Source: Planctomycetota bacterium (lineage in GTDB: Bacteria; Planctomycetota; UBA8742; UBA2392). From it: DNA of 64,000 nucleotides. Position 1 is the stretch's first letter. Every line of letters starts with the position of its first letter. A model generated the notes under the pieces. That model ran no database searches. It was not told the origin of the DNA and saw only the letters and a list, made by a program, of their open reading frames with translations. Made by a program: the position numbers and the translations under genes. The stretch covers positions 62,001 through 126,000 of the forward strand of contig QEVF01000008.1 in NCBI GenBank assembly GCA_003576915.1. Direction: 5' to 3'. Positions 31,804 through 40,391 of the stretch are shown piece by piece.

Positions 31804-33045
31804 ATGCCCCGGCGCAACCTGAACCTCTTTCTGCTCTGGCTTGGCCAGTTTGTGAGCGCCACGGGCGATGCCTTCTTTTCCACCTGCGTCGGCTTTCTCG
31901 CCCTTTTCCTGTTGACCCGTCAAGGCGGACCCGACCCCGGCCTCGTCGTCGGCATCACGCGAGGCGTGGACGCCCTGCCCTTTCTGCTCTTTGGCGCCTA
32001 TGCCGGCGTGCTGGTGGACCGCTTTGACCGCCGACGCACCATGCTCGTGTCAGACCTCGCGCGGGCCCTGATTCTCGCCTGCATTCCCCTGCTGTTCTTC
32101 ACGGGCATGCTGGCCTGGTGGATGCTGCCGGCCGCGGCCTTCCTGCTCTACAGCTTCAGCACCCTCTTCAATCCTGCGCGCGACGCCCTGGTACCCCTGC
32201 TGGCCGAGGGCGGCAACCTGCTGCGCATCAACAGCTGGTTCCAGACCAGCGGTCAGCTCGCCATGATTCTGGGCGCCACCCTCGTGGGCCTGCTGGTGCC
32301 GGCCGCTCAGGGCCAGATTTCTGAGGGTCAGGCAGAGCGCATGGCCTGGCTGCTGGCCGCTGATGCCGCCACCTTCCTCTTCTGTTTTGGCTGCATTCTT
32401 GCCATCGCTGCGCCGCCTGCGGTCTTGGCACGCAGGCCCGGCGGCAGCCTGGGCGCCCTCAGGGAGAGTGTGGTGTTTGCCCTGAAGGACGCCCGGCTCA
32501 GGGCCCTGCTGTTCATCACCGCCGTGAACAACTTCTTCATCATGGGCCCGGCGATAGTGGGCGCGCAATTCCTGATCCTGCACGAGTTCAAGCTGGGACC
32601 CGCCGAATATGGCTGGTTTGAGGGAACACTGGCCCTGGGCTGGTTTGCCGGCACCCTGCTGATTGCGCGCCTGGCGCCGCGCTTGAAGACCGGGCATCTC
32701 GTGCTCGCGGGCATGCTGCTCGACGGCCTGACCTATGTTCCCTTCCTGTGGGTGCCGGACTTCGGCTGGTCTTTGGTGTTCATCTTTGCCCACGGCCTGG
32801 CCATTCCCCTGATTACGGTGGGGCGCACCACACTGATCCAGCGGTACTACGAGAACGCAAGGCTGGGCCGTATCTTCTCGCTGGTGGCCCTGACGGTGCA
32901 GGGCTTCACGGCCCTCAGCGCGCTCTGCACAGGACTGGCTCTGACCTGGCTTTCGCCGCGCGAGCTGTTCTTTGCGGCCGGCGCGCTCGGGGCGGCCTGC
33001 GGCGTGGCGGGCCTGGGGTTTGCCTCCCTTCGGCGCACGGCATGA
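31804..33045 (+). CDS. Major facilitator superfamily transporter
   Basis: A 413-residue, 12-helix permease of the EntS/MFS_3-type drug or siderophore export group. The loop between helices 2 and 3 has AGVLVDRFDRRRTMLVSD, the conserved MFS motif A. The cytosolic middle loop is about residues 205-225. Start MPRRNLNLFLLWLGQF enters straight into helix 1. Divergent from the coiled-coil lipoprotein and followed 46 bases later by ribD, possibly in one unit. Substrate unknown. Confidence 0.88.
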   Translation: MPRRNLNLFLLWLGQFVSATGDAFFSTCVGFLALFLLTRQGGPDPGLVVGITRGVDALPFLLFGAYAGVLVDRFDRRRTMLVSDLARALILACIPLLFFTGMLAWWMLPAAAFLLYSFSTLFNPARDALVPLLAEGGNLLRINSWFQTSGQLAMILGATLVGLLVPAAQGQISEGQAERMAWLLAADAATFLFCFGCILAIAAPPAVLARRPGGSLGALRESVVFALKDARLRALLFITAVNNFFIMGPAIVGAQFLILHEFKLGPAEYGWFEGTLALGWFAGTLLIARLAPRLKTGHLVLAGMLLDGLTYVPFLWVPDFGWSLVFIFAHGLAIPLITVGRTTLIQRYYENARLGRIFSLVALTVQGFTALSALCTGLALTWLSPRELFFAAGALGAACGVAGLGFASLRRTA

Positions 33046-33091
33046 TGGAGTGAGGGCAGCGCTCAAGTTATAGTCCGGCCGGAGGGGCACC

Positions 33092-34258
33092 ATGACCGAC
33101 GACCGCAGACACATGTGGCGTGCATTGGAGTTGGCGCGACGCGGCAGGCCCTATGTCGCGCCCAACCCCATGTGCGGTGCTGTCATCGTCAAGGACGGCA
33201 AGCTGGTGGCGGAGGCCTGCCATGAGGCCTTTGGCGAACTGCATGCGGAAGCTGCGGCGCTGAAGGTGGCCGGTTCCGGCGCGCGGGGTTCGACGCTGTA
33301 CGTGACGCTTGAACCCTGCTGCGAGCATTACGAGGGCAAGAAGACGCCGCCCTGCGTGCCGGCGCTGATCGAGGCCGGCATCAGGCGCGTGGTGGTGGCC
33401 GTGGAGGACCCGCACCAGCACGTGCGCGGCAAGGGCCTCAAGCTGCTGCGTGAGGCCGGCGTTGAAGTGGAAGTCGGCGTGTGCAAGGAAGAAGCCCGTG
33501 AACTCAATGCGGCCTATTTCAGCCATGTCGAGCGCGGGCGACCTCTGGTGACGGCCAAATGGGCCATGACGCTGGACGGCAAGATTGCGACGCGCACGGG
33601 GGACGCGCGCTGGATCACCAGCGACCAGGCGCGCAATGAAGTTCACTACGATCGTGGCTGCACCGGGGCCATTATCGTGGGCATCGGAACGGTACTTATC
33701 GACGATCCGGAACTGACGGCGCGAGGTGAAGTCGGGCGCCAGCCCGTGCGTGTGGTGGTGGATACTGACTTGCGCCTGCCGCTGGAAAGCAAGCTGGTGC
33801 GGACGGCGGATCAGGGGCCGGTGTTCGTGTACGCGGCGGAGGACTCAAGCCCCGAGCGCCAGTCCCGGCTTGAAGAGGCGGGGGTCTACCTGATTCTGCT
33901 GCAGCGGCACGGCAAGACCCACCTGCGCTGGATGGAAATCTGCACAGACCTGGGGGAGCGCGGCGTGAACTCGGCCATCATTGAGGGCGGCGGCAGCCTG
34001 GTGGCCAGCGCGTTTCAGGAGCGCACCGTGGACCGGGTGAAGATCTTCGTGGCGCCCAAGGTCTTCGGCGGAGAGGACGCCAAGAGCCCTGTGGAAGGGC
34101 CGGGGGTTCCCGACGTATCGAGGGCGGTGACTTTCACGAAGCTTCACACCCGCACCCTGGGACCCGACATTGTCATCGAAGGAACGGTGGTCTACCCGAC
34201 TGACGACGGTCCGTCGCCCAGCGGCTATTGGACCGGCTATGGCGGCGACAATCCCTGA
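33092..34258 (+). CDS. ribD: Riboflavin biosynthesis deaminase/reductase
   Basis: A 388-residue bifunctional RibD: an N-terminal pyrimidine deaminase and a C-terminal NADPH reductase converting the GTP cyclohydrolase product to 5-amino-6-ribitylaminouracil phosphate. The zinc site is HAEAAAL together with LEPCCEHYEGKKTPPC. The reductase begins near residue 150 (PLVTAKWAMTLDGKIATRTG, DARWITS) and includes GIGTVLIDDPELT and IIEGGGSLVASAF. GGAGG is six bases before the ATG. No FMN riboswitch or other rib gene is near. The last 20 residues are an unusual Pro/Gly/Tyr-rich extension. Confidence 0.95.
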   Translation: MTDDRRHMWRALELARRGRPYVAPNPMCGAVIVKDGKLVAEACHEAFGELHAEAAALKVAGSGARGSTLYVTLEPCCEHYEGKKTPPCVPALIEAGIRRVVVAVEDPHQHVRGKGLKLLREAGVEVEVGVCKEEARELNAAYFSHVERGRPLVTAKWAMTLDGKIATRTGDARWITSDQARNEVHYDRGCTGAIIVGIGTVLIDDPELTARGEVGRQPVRVVVDTDLRLPLESKLVRTADQGPVFVYAAEDSSPERQSRLEEAGVYLILLQRHGKTHLRWMEICTDLGERGVNSAIIEGGGSLVASAFQERTVDRVKIFVAPKVFGGEDAKSPVEGPGVPDVSRAVTFTKLHTRTLGPDIVIEGTVVYPTDDGPSPSGYWTGYGGDNP

Positions 34259-34281
34259 TTGTCACGCTCAAAACATGGGGT

Positions 34282-34305
34282 TTGCACAGGTTGCACAGGT
34301 TGCAC
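34282..34305 (+). repeat. Tandem 9-bp direct repeat upstream of the HTH-receiver gene
   Basis: TTGCACAGG occurs twice head to tail and a third time as TTGCAC. The array ends about 175 bases before the regulator start and could be a protein-binding site. Nothing else is evident in 34259-34480. Confidence 0.5.
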
Positions 34306-34480
34306 TGCCGCAATCGCCCCGAACCGCAGGATGTGTCAAATTCGAGGGGCGTGCAGCCTTGCCAGCGTCGGACCTTGCAGCTACATGATGGGTAGGGCTG
34401 AAGTAGGCCGCAGTTTTCGGATGTCGCAAATCATACCATTGCAGCACCTTGCGCCATCTCTCTCCCGGCGCCTTGACTCC

Positions 34481-35065
34481 ATGCGCTACTACACCACCAG
34501 CGAAGTCGCAAAAATCTGCAAGGTCCACCGAAACACCATTTTGACGGCGATCCGTAAAGGCGTGCTGCGAATTCACCGCACGCCCGGCGGCCACGCCCGG
34601 ATCTCGCAGGAGGACCTCGACGAGTTCATCCACCGACGCAGCCTGGCTACCACCAAGGTCAAGTCGGCCAAGCGCGTGCTGATTGTCGATGACGACCCCG
34701 TCTTCAATCAGATCACCAGCGCCGTCCTGGCCAGCGCGGGCTACTCCGTGCGGGTGGCGGCCACGGGCTTTGAGGCCGGCATGCTTCTGGCCGAGTATCG
34801 CCCGGACATCGTGCTGGTGGACCTCATGCTGCCTGACGTGCGGGGCGACGCCATCTGCCGCCGCATCCGTTCCACTCCGGCCCTGGCCGACATGGCCATC
34901 CTGGCTGTCTCCTCCACGAGCGACAAGCCGCTGGTAGACCAGTTGCTGCGCGCCGGGGCCGACGATTTCCTTGCCAAGCCCTTCAGCCACGAATCTCTCC
35001 TCACGCGCGTGAGCTATCTGCTCAGTCCCGTAGGCGTCAGCGCGCGCACCACCCGCGTGCTCTGA
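34481..35065 (+). CDS. Response regulator with N-terminal excisionase/MerR-type HTH
   Basis: A 194-residue regulator with reversed domain order: an HTH_17 (excisionase/BldC-like) DNA-binding domain at residues 1-50 (YYTTSEVAKICKVHRNTILT; GGHARISQEDLDEF) followed by a CheY-like receiver (about 62-185). Receiver residues are intact: acidic VDDDP, phospho-Asp in IVLVDLMLPD and Lys in FLAKPF. The usual order is receiver first. Start chosen at 34481 (MRYYTTSE) because family homology begins there; ATG at 34421 would add 20 residues, and neither has a clear ribosome site. No sensor kinase is adjacent. Confidence 0.82.
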   Translation: MRYYTTSEVAKICKVHRNTILTAIRKGVLRIHRTPGGHARISQEDLDEFIHRRSLATTKVKSAKRVLIVDDDPVFNQITSAVLASAGYSVRVAATGFEAGMLLAEYRPDIVLVDLMLPDVRGDAICRRIRSTPALADMAILAVSSTSDKPLVDQLLRAGADDFLAKPFSHESLLTRVSYLLSPVGVSARTTRVL

Positions 35066-35097
35066 CCGTCACGGCCGCTTCGAGCTACAATCGTTGC

Positions 35098-36654
35098 ATG
35101 CGTGTTGCCGCGCTCTGCCTGCTGGCCGGTCTGCTTGCCTCTTCGGCGGCGGCCCACCCATTTGACGACCGGGCGGACATGATCACGCACATCGCGGTCA
35201 CCGCTGACCGCAAGCTGAACGTGACCGTGCTCTATTACTTCGCCACGGTGCCTGCCTCCTATGTCGAGGCGCGCTTCAAGCTCGACGCTGACCGCAACGA
35301 CAAGATCACCTCCGAGGAGCGCGACAAGCGTCTGGCCGAACTGGCCCAGGAGCGGCTGGACAACATGGACATGAGCGTCCATGGCCGGCGTGTCCGGCTG
35401 GTCAACGACGCGCGGCGCAACGAGTGCTTCGACCTCAACAATCCGGAGAACGACTTTGCCGCGCCCGGCGGCTTTTCAGTCGTGAACGTGCGCCTGGGCT
35501 ATGCCCTGAACTTCACGGCGGATCTGGCCATGGAGCCTGAGCAGGGCGGCTATCGCGTGCTGCTGACCTTCATGAACAAGGCCGAGCGCATTGATGACCC
35601 GGACAGCCAGATCCGCGCCTTCGATGAACGGGTGCAGCCCCGCGTGGTGATTGAGAACCTTCGCCATGAGCGCTCCGACGGCGGTTTGTTCCAGGTTCGT
35701 TTCTCCTACGGTGTGGCGTCGCAGCCGCCGCCCAGCGAACCTCCCGCCGTGCAGCCGCAGCCGCCGGCTCCCCAGACAGCCCGTCAGCAGCTCGAGGCCA
35801 TGGAGGAGCGCCCGCGCGAGGACAAGAACCGGGAAGGGTTCTTTCAGGAGCTGTTTTCGGCCCTGCGCTCGGGCGAGGGCGACTTCATCTACTGGTTCAC
35901 CGCGCTGGCCTTCGTCTTTGGCTGGGGCGCCTGGCACGCCCTCCAGCCCGGCCACGGCAAGACTCTCGTGGCCAGTTACCTGATCGGGACCCACGGCCGG
36001 CCCTCCGATGCCCTGTTTCTGGGCGTGGTGGTGACGCTGGCGCACACCAGCGGAGTGCTGCTGCTGCTGGGCGGCATCACGCTCGTGCGCGAGCTCTACC
36101 CGGAGATGTTCGCCGACCCGACCAAGGCATTGAGCGAGTGGATCACGGTGGCGGTAGGGGCCACAATCCTTTTCATGGGCGTGGGCTTGCTGCTCAAGCG
36201 CGCAAACGCCGGACACGCCCACGAACATGACGTTTTCGGCCGCCACGTTCACCCCGAGGACGATCACGACCATGGAACGCCGCCGGACCCCAAACGCATG
36301 GGCCGTCTGGAGATCCTCCGGCTTGGCATCCTGGGGGGTGTCGTGCCCTGCCCGGCGGCCTTCGTGATCGCCTTGATTTCCATAGAGCAGAGGTTGTTCG
36401 CGGCGGGCCTGCTGCTGGTGCTGGTCTTCAGCCTCGGGCTGGCCCTGGTGCTGGCCACCATCGGCCTGATGCTGGTGGCGACCAAGAGCTACATGCATGC
36501 GCGTCGCAACAAGCCGAGAAACGCCCTCTACCGTTTCATGGAAACGAAAGTGCCGGTGCTGGGCGCTCTGGCCATCACACTGATCGGCTTTACCATGGTG
36601 CTGATGGCCCTGTTGCGGCTGCAGGTACTGGACCTGGCCACGTTTACGGCTTGA
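35098..36654 (+). CDS. NicO-family nickel/cobalt exporter with periplasmic N-terminal domain
   Basis: A 518-residue membrane transporter. A signal peptide (MRVAALCLLAGLLASSAAA) and a roughly 200-residue periplasmic domain with an EF-hand-like LDADRNDKITSEE lead to a proline-rich linker, then six or more membrane helices. NicO/RcnA motifs are HALQPGHGKTLVASYLIG and VTLAHTSGV. A cytosolic or loop segment of about residues 375-400 is rich in His and Asp (HAHEHDVFGRHVHPEDDHDHG, about 21 residues of metal-binding type). It should export Ni(II) or Co(II). The gene lies 28 bases before the thioredoxin-like gene and may be cotranscribed with it. Confidence 0.85.
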   Translation: MRVAALCLLAGLLASSAAAHPFDDRADMITHIAVTADRKLNVTVLYYFATVPASYVEARFKLDADRNDKITSEERDKRLAELAQERLDNMDMSVHGRRVRLVNDARRNECFDLNNPENDFAAPGGFSVVNVRLGYALNFTADLAMEPEQGGYRVLLTFMNKAERIDDPDSQIRAFDERVQPRVVIENLRHERSDGGLFQVRFSYGVASQPPPSEPPAVQPQPPAPQTARQQLEAMEERPREDKNREGFFQELFSALRSGEGDFIYWFTALAFVFGWGAWHALQPGHGKTLVASYLIGTHGRPSDALFLGVVVTLAHTSGVLLLLGGITLVRELYPEMFADPTKALSEWITVAVGATILFMGVGLLLKRANAGHAHEHDVFGRHVHPEDDHDHGTPPDPKRMGRLEILRLGILGGVVPCPAAFVIALISIEQRLFAAGLLLVLVFSLGLALVLATIGLMLVATKSYMHARRNKPRNALYRFMETKVPVLGALAITLIGFTMVLMALLRLQVLDLATFTA

Positions 36655-36681
36655 GAATGTTTACGGTTCAAGGAGGATCGC

Positions 36682-37941
36682 ATGAAACGATGGACCCTGT
36701 TCGCGCTGACCCTGTCGCTTCTGGGCGGCGCTGTCACTGTGATGCCGGTAAGGGCGGACGAAGCGCCCAGGGCGGCCGAGGCGCCCAAAATGGATGAGGG
36801 CCACGCCGCGGCCATCAAGGCCTACGAGCGCTACCAGGCTGTCCAGAAAACCTCAAGCGCGGCACGGGCCGAGGCCTTGAAGGTCTATCGCGAGGCCAAG
36901 GGCGAAGAGGCCCAGAAGGTGGCCCTGGAGAAGTACCAGGCCGTGGTGGAAGAGCAGAACGCCAGGGTGGAGGCCGCCCGGGACGAGTTCGTCTCGGCCT
37001 TCGACAAGGCGAATCTGGACGCTTGGGACCTCAAGGCACACGCGGAAGTGGTGGAGATGGGCCTGTTGATGTCCGGGAGCCTCAAACAGGAATCGGACCC
37101 GAAGGGGGCCGTTCACTGCTACGAGAAGCTGCTTGAGAAACTTCCCAAGAGCCGCCTGGCGGGCGTGGTGCGCAGCAACTACCTGCCTGCCGCCCTGATG
37201 ATGACGGGCGACTACGAGGCTGCCCAGGTCCGTGTCGAGGCCCTGGTGAAGGAAGGCGACGAAATGCAGAGGCCCGGCCTGACGACCACGCTGGGCGACA
37301 TCAAGGCCGTGAAGGGCGACCTTGAAGGGGCACAAAAAACCTACGCCGAGGCCCTCAAGCTGATTCCGGCCGATCTGGAGAAGAACGATGTCCGCGCCAG
37401 CGCCAAGCGCTACCTCGAGCCCAGGATTGCCCTGATCGGGAAGCCCGCGCCGGAAATCAACAGCAAGCACTGGCTGGGCGCCGAAGCCACGGCCCTTTCG
37501 GCCATGAAAGGCACCGTGCTGCTGATTGACGTCTGGGCGACGTGGTGAGGCCCCTGCAAGTCAGGCATGCCGGGATTGCATGCCCTCCACAACAAGCTGT
37601 CGAAGGACGGTTTCTCGGTGCTTGGTGTAACGAAGTACTTCGACAGGGGATCGCTGCCGGGCGAAAGCGGCGACATGAAGGCCCGCCTGTCCAAGACGAC
37701 CTCGGTCAAGGACATGGACGAAAAGGACTTCGGCGAGCATCTCAAGACCTTCCATGAGCGGGTCCAGCCCAGCTATCCCTTCGTCGTGGCCAGCAAGGAA
37801 GAGCTCGACGCCTACAAGGTGCCGGGCTACCCCACCCTTTTCGTGGTCAACCGGCAGGGGATCATTGTCTATCTGCAGGTGGGAGGCGGCCGCGAGGCCA
37901 TTCTCGAGGCCGTCATCCGGCGCCAGCTTCAGGAGAAGTAG
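36682..37941 (+). CDS. TlpA/ResA-like thioredoxin-fold protein, probable selenoprotein (in-frame UGA = Sec289)
   Basis: Read through one TGA at 37546-37548, this is a 419-residue exported protein. AGGAGG is five bases before the ATG; a signal peptide (MKRWTLFALTLSLLGGAVTV) and a helical TPR-like domain (about 25-240) precede a thioredoxin domain. The redox motif reads D-V-W-A-T-W, then TGA, then G-P-C-K, so TGA stands exactly where the first Cys of WCxxC belongs. Thereafter the domain continues intact in the same frame: GMPGLHALHNKL, the cis-Pro loop GYPTLFVVNRQG and the terminal helix. Without readthrough the first 288 residues would lack any active site. A hairpin with bacterial SECIS spacing follows (37564-37584). 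A TGY-to-TGA nonsense mutation or sequence error is the alternative. Confidence 0.8.
37564..37584 (+). promoter_or_regulatory. Candidate bacterial SECIS hairpin
   Basis: GGCATGC and GCATGCC form a perfect 7-bp stem with the seven-base loop CGGGATT. The loop begins 22 bases after the UGA, within the 16-37 bases typical of bacterial SECIS elements, and has G at its second position. It lies inside the coding sequence, as expected. Confidence 0.6.
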
Positions 37942-37953
37942 TTTTCACGCCGA

Positions 37954-37981
37954 CGAGGCGGCGCCCGCGGGCGCCGCCTCG
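37954..37981. terminator. Terminator after the thioredoxin-like gene
   Basis: CGAGGCGGCGCCCG and CGGGCGCCGCCTCG form a perfect 28-base palindrome 12 bases after the stop, followed by CTGTTTT. It lies seven bases before the convergent gene's stop and probably serves both. Confidence 0.75.
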
Positions 37982-37987
37982 CTGTTT

Positions 37988-39136
37988 TCAGGCGTTCACG
38001 TTCACGCGGTCGTACAGCGGGTCCCAGCTCGCGATGCGCCCCTGCACGGCGAAGTTGTCGCCGCGACGCAGGCTGGAAAGCTCGCGGCTTTTCGCGGCAT
38101 CAAAGCGCACGGCCACCTTGGTGCGCAACCCGCTGAGGATGCCCACAACCGTGCGGCCATCCTTGAGTTCATCGGGAACGTCAAAGCTGCTGGTCAGCTC
38201 CACCCGCTCCACCACGATGGGCAGGGTTACGCTCTGGTCCTTGAGCCTTGCCAGGGCCTCGTCACGCTCGCTGCCGAGCAATGAAGCATCCGACAACCGG
38301 TCCAGCACGGCCATGACGCCGCCGTCGCCGCGCGGTGTGTTGTCGGGCTTTGGTCCGGGCAGGTTCGTCAAGGGCGCGGCCACCTTGGCGGGCCTGGCCG
38401 CGGGTCTGGGCTGCGGCCGCAAAGCGGGCGCCGCCACGGGCAGCTCAACGGGTTTGGGGGGCGCGGGCGGCACCTTCACGGGCGCGGCCTGGGGCGCAAG
38501 CTGCTGCATGGTATCGGTGATGGCTCGGGCCAGCAGCACGGCCTCGGAGATGGCGGAGTACATGCGCGCGGGATCGCTGACCATGCCGCGCTGCTCCATC
38601 AAGATGTTGCCGGCGTAGAGAACGAATTCCGGCCGCGTCTGCACGATGCGGAAAAGGGCTTGGCGGATGGCGGGCTGGCTGACGAAGTGGCGCACGGCGT
38701 TTTCATCGCGCCCCTTGAGGATGAAGGCGTCGTCGATGGCCTGGTCTCCGACGTGAATATCCTGCCCGCCGAAGAACTTGCCGACTTTGCTGAACACGTT
38801 CTCCTGGTGGATCTGCAGGCCCAGGGGCATGGGGCAGTTGAGCATGGCCTGGAACTGGGTGTAGGTGCTGCGGTTCTTGCCCGAGCCGCGGGTGATGGTG
38901 CCGATGTGGACGTAGATGCCGTCAAACCAGCCGGAGATGTGGGGCCGCGAGGTCCAGCTTTCGCCGCCGGTCATCTGCAGGCCATAGGTGGCGGCAAAGC
39001 GGGCCCAGTTTTCGCGAGCCTTCTGGCTCTGGTAAATGCCCAGTGCCGCAAGACCCACGAACAGGGCGATGAACAGCGGGAAGATGATGAGGGGCGCAAA
39101 GTCCGCCGCGAGAAAGATGCAGAGCATGGGTGTCAT
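37988..39136 (-). CDS. Membrane-anchored protein with duplicated C-terminal domain, function unknown
   Basis: A 382-residue protein. Residues about 12-34 form a membrane anchor (FAPLIIFPLFIALFVGLAAL); residues 40-205 are a soluble domain (WARFAATYGLQMTGGESW; PEFVLYAGNILMEQRG); 205-265 is a Pro/Ala-rich linker; the last 110 residues form a compact domain ending ASWDPLYDRVNVNA. That last domain matches the whole of the neighbouring 137-residue protein (39146-39559): both show GRT-x-x-GI-x-x-G, K-x-AVR, RG-x-x-F-x-V-x-G and WDPL. I do not recognise the family. The three genes aat, 137-residue and this one read the same way with small gaps. Confidence 0.7.
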   Translation of the reverse strand: MTPMLCIFLAADFAPLIIFPLFIALFVGLAALGIYQSQKARENWARFAATYGLQMTGGESWTSRPHISGWFDGIYVHIGTITRGSGKNRSTYTQFQAMLNCPMPLGLQIHQENVFSKVGKFFGGQDIHVGDQAIDDAFILKGRDENAVRHFVSQPAIRQALFRIVQTRPEFVLYAGNILMEQRGMVSDPARMYSAISEAVLLARAITDTMQQLAPQAAPVKVPPAPPKPVELPVAAPALRPQPRPAARPAKVAAPLTNLPGPKPDNTPRGDGGVMAVLDRLSDASLLGSERDEALARLKDQSVTLPIVVERVELTSSFDVPDELKDGRTVVGILSGLRTKVAVRFDAAKSRELSSLRRGDNFAVQGRIASWDPLYDRVNVNA

Positions 39137-39145
39137 GGCTGGTTC

Positions 39146-39559
39146 TCAGTCCGACTCGACGATCAGCCGTTCAAAGAGCGGGTCCCATCCGGCCACCTTG
39201 CCGTGGACCTTGATGAACAGCCCCCGCGTGAACGACTCGACCTCCGCGTTGCGGGATTCCGGGTAGCGCACGGCGATTTTCAGCTTGCTGCCTTCCACGA
39301 TGCCGATGAGTGTGCGCCCGCCGCGCAGAGCCTCGGCCATCTCGTGCCCGCCGGCCGTCTGCTCCACGCGCTCGATGTTCACGGGCGCGGCGACAGCCTT
39401 GCCCAGAAGCATGGCCAGCAGCTTGTCGCGCTGTGCCAGGCTCGTGGCCGGGTCCACCAGCCGCGCAACCAGCGTTCCCATGGCCGCCTCCGAACGCGTG
39501 GGGGGCAGGGCGCTTTGGGGTTTGGTCTTCGAATGGGGCGCGTGCTTTCGTGTGGCCAT
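39146..39559 (-). CDS. Small protein paralogous to the C-terminal domain of its neighbour
   Basis: A 137-residue soluble protein with a basic, disordered N-terminus (MATRKHAPHSKTKPQ), then a domain also found at the end of the adjacent 382-residue protein. Shared pattern: an initial helix pair (LVARLVDPATSLAQRDKLLA), a strand ending in VERVE, GRTLIGIVEG, KIAVRYPES, FIKVHGKVAGWDPLFERL. The strand-rich order suggests a small beta barrel of OB type; this is inference. It begins 40 bases after the aat stop and ends 10 bases before the next gene. Confidence 0.7.
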   Translation of the reverse strand: MATRKHAPHSKTKPQSALPPTRSEAAMGTLVARLVDPATSLAQRDKLLAMLLGKAVAAPVNIERVEQTAGGHEMAEALRGGRTLIGIVEGSKLKIAVRYPESRNAEVESFTRGLFIKVHGKVAGWDPLFERLIVESD

Positions 39560-39599
39560 GGCTCAAGCATGCAGCGGGAAGTGACCGATGTCGATTAGA

Positions 39600-40316
39600 T
39601 TACGCGCCAGCTTTTGGAACCCACGGCAGGTCATCGTCCAGCACCCAGGGACCCCTGCGCGTTTCGCGCCGCAGGGTGCGTGCCAGAGATTCAAGGAACT
39701 GCTCGCGGGGAACAGGTCGTGTCCCGTAGCGGGCCATGTGGGGCGTGTAGGTTTCGGCGTCGACGAAATCGAAGTTCCAGCGGGCCAGTTGCTGCACCAG
39801 GGCGACGAAGGCGACCTTGGAGGCGTCATCGCGCCGGTGGAACATGCTTTCGCCGCAGAACATGCCCCCCAGGCTGAGTCCGTACAGGCCGCCCGCCAGT
39901 TCGTCTCCGGTCCAGGCTTCGACGCTGTGCGCCACGCCGGCTTCGTGCAGGGCCTCAAAGGCGCGCCGCAGCGCGGGGGTGATCCAGGTGCCGCGCTCGC
40001 CCTTGCGCGCGGCCTGGGCGCAACCGGCCATGACGCGCGAGAAGGCGCGGTCCAGGGTAATGCGAAAGGGCCTCTTGTGCAGGGTCTGGCGCAAAGAGCG
40101 CCAGAGCTTGATCTCGCCCACCGGAAGCAGGTAACGGGGGTCGGGGCTGAACCAGAGCAGGGGCATGCCCTCATGGGGCCAGGGAAAGATGCCGCAGGCA
40201 TAGGCGGCCAGAACGCGCGCCGGAGCCAGGTCGCCGCCGACGGCCACGATGCCGTCTTCGTCAGCCCCGCGCGGGTCAGGAAAGGCGATCTGACGGTTCA
40301 GTTGGTACACAGGCAC
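39600..40316 (-). CDS. aat: Leucyl/phenylalanyl-tRNA--protein transferase
   Basis: A 238-residue Aat enzyme of the N-end rule, transferring Leu or Phe from tRNA to proteins with N-terminal Arg or Lys so that ClpS/ClpAP degrades them. Family signatures: GIVAVGGDLAPARVLAAYACGIFPW, WFSPDPRYLLPVGEIK, GLYGLSLGGMFCGESMFHR and FDFVDAETYTPHMARYG (each shown only in part here). The start is a GTG at 40316 (V-P-V-Y-Q-L); another GTG lies at 40310. No clear ribosome site. Divergent from the sulfatase-like gene. Confidence 0.94.
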   Translation of the reverse strand: MPVYQLNRQIAFPDPRGADEDGIVAVGGDLAPARVLAAYACGIFPWPHEGMPLLWFSPDPRYLLPVGEIKLWRSLRQTLHKRPFRITLDRAFSRVMAGCAQAARKGERGTWITPALRRAFEALHEAGVAHSVEAWTGDELAGGLYGLSLGGMFCGESMFHRRDDASKVAFVALVQQLARWNFDFVDAETYTPHMARYGTRPVPREQFLESLARTLRRETRRGPWVLDDDLPWVPKAGA

Positions 40317-40391
40317 AAGGCAAGTGTAGCAGGGGGTGTTGGCCGCGGGGCAGCGCCTTGATGAGAATCCGTCGCAAGGCACAATCGCGCC

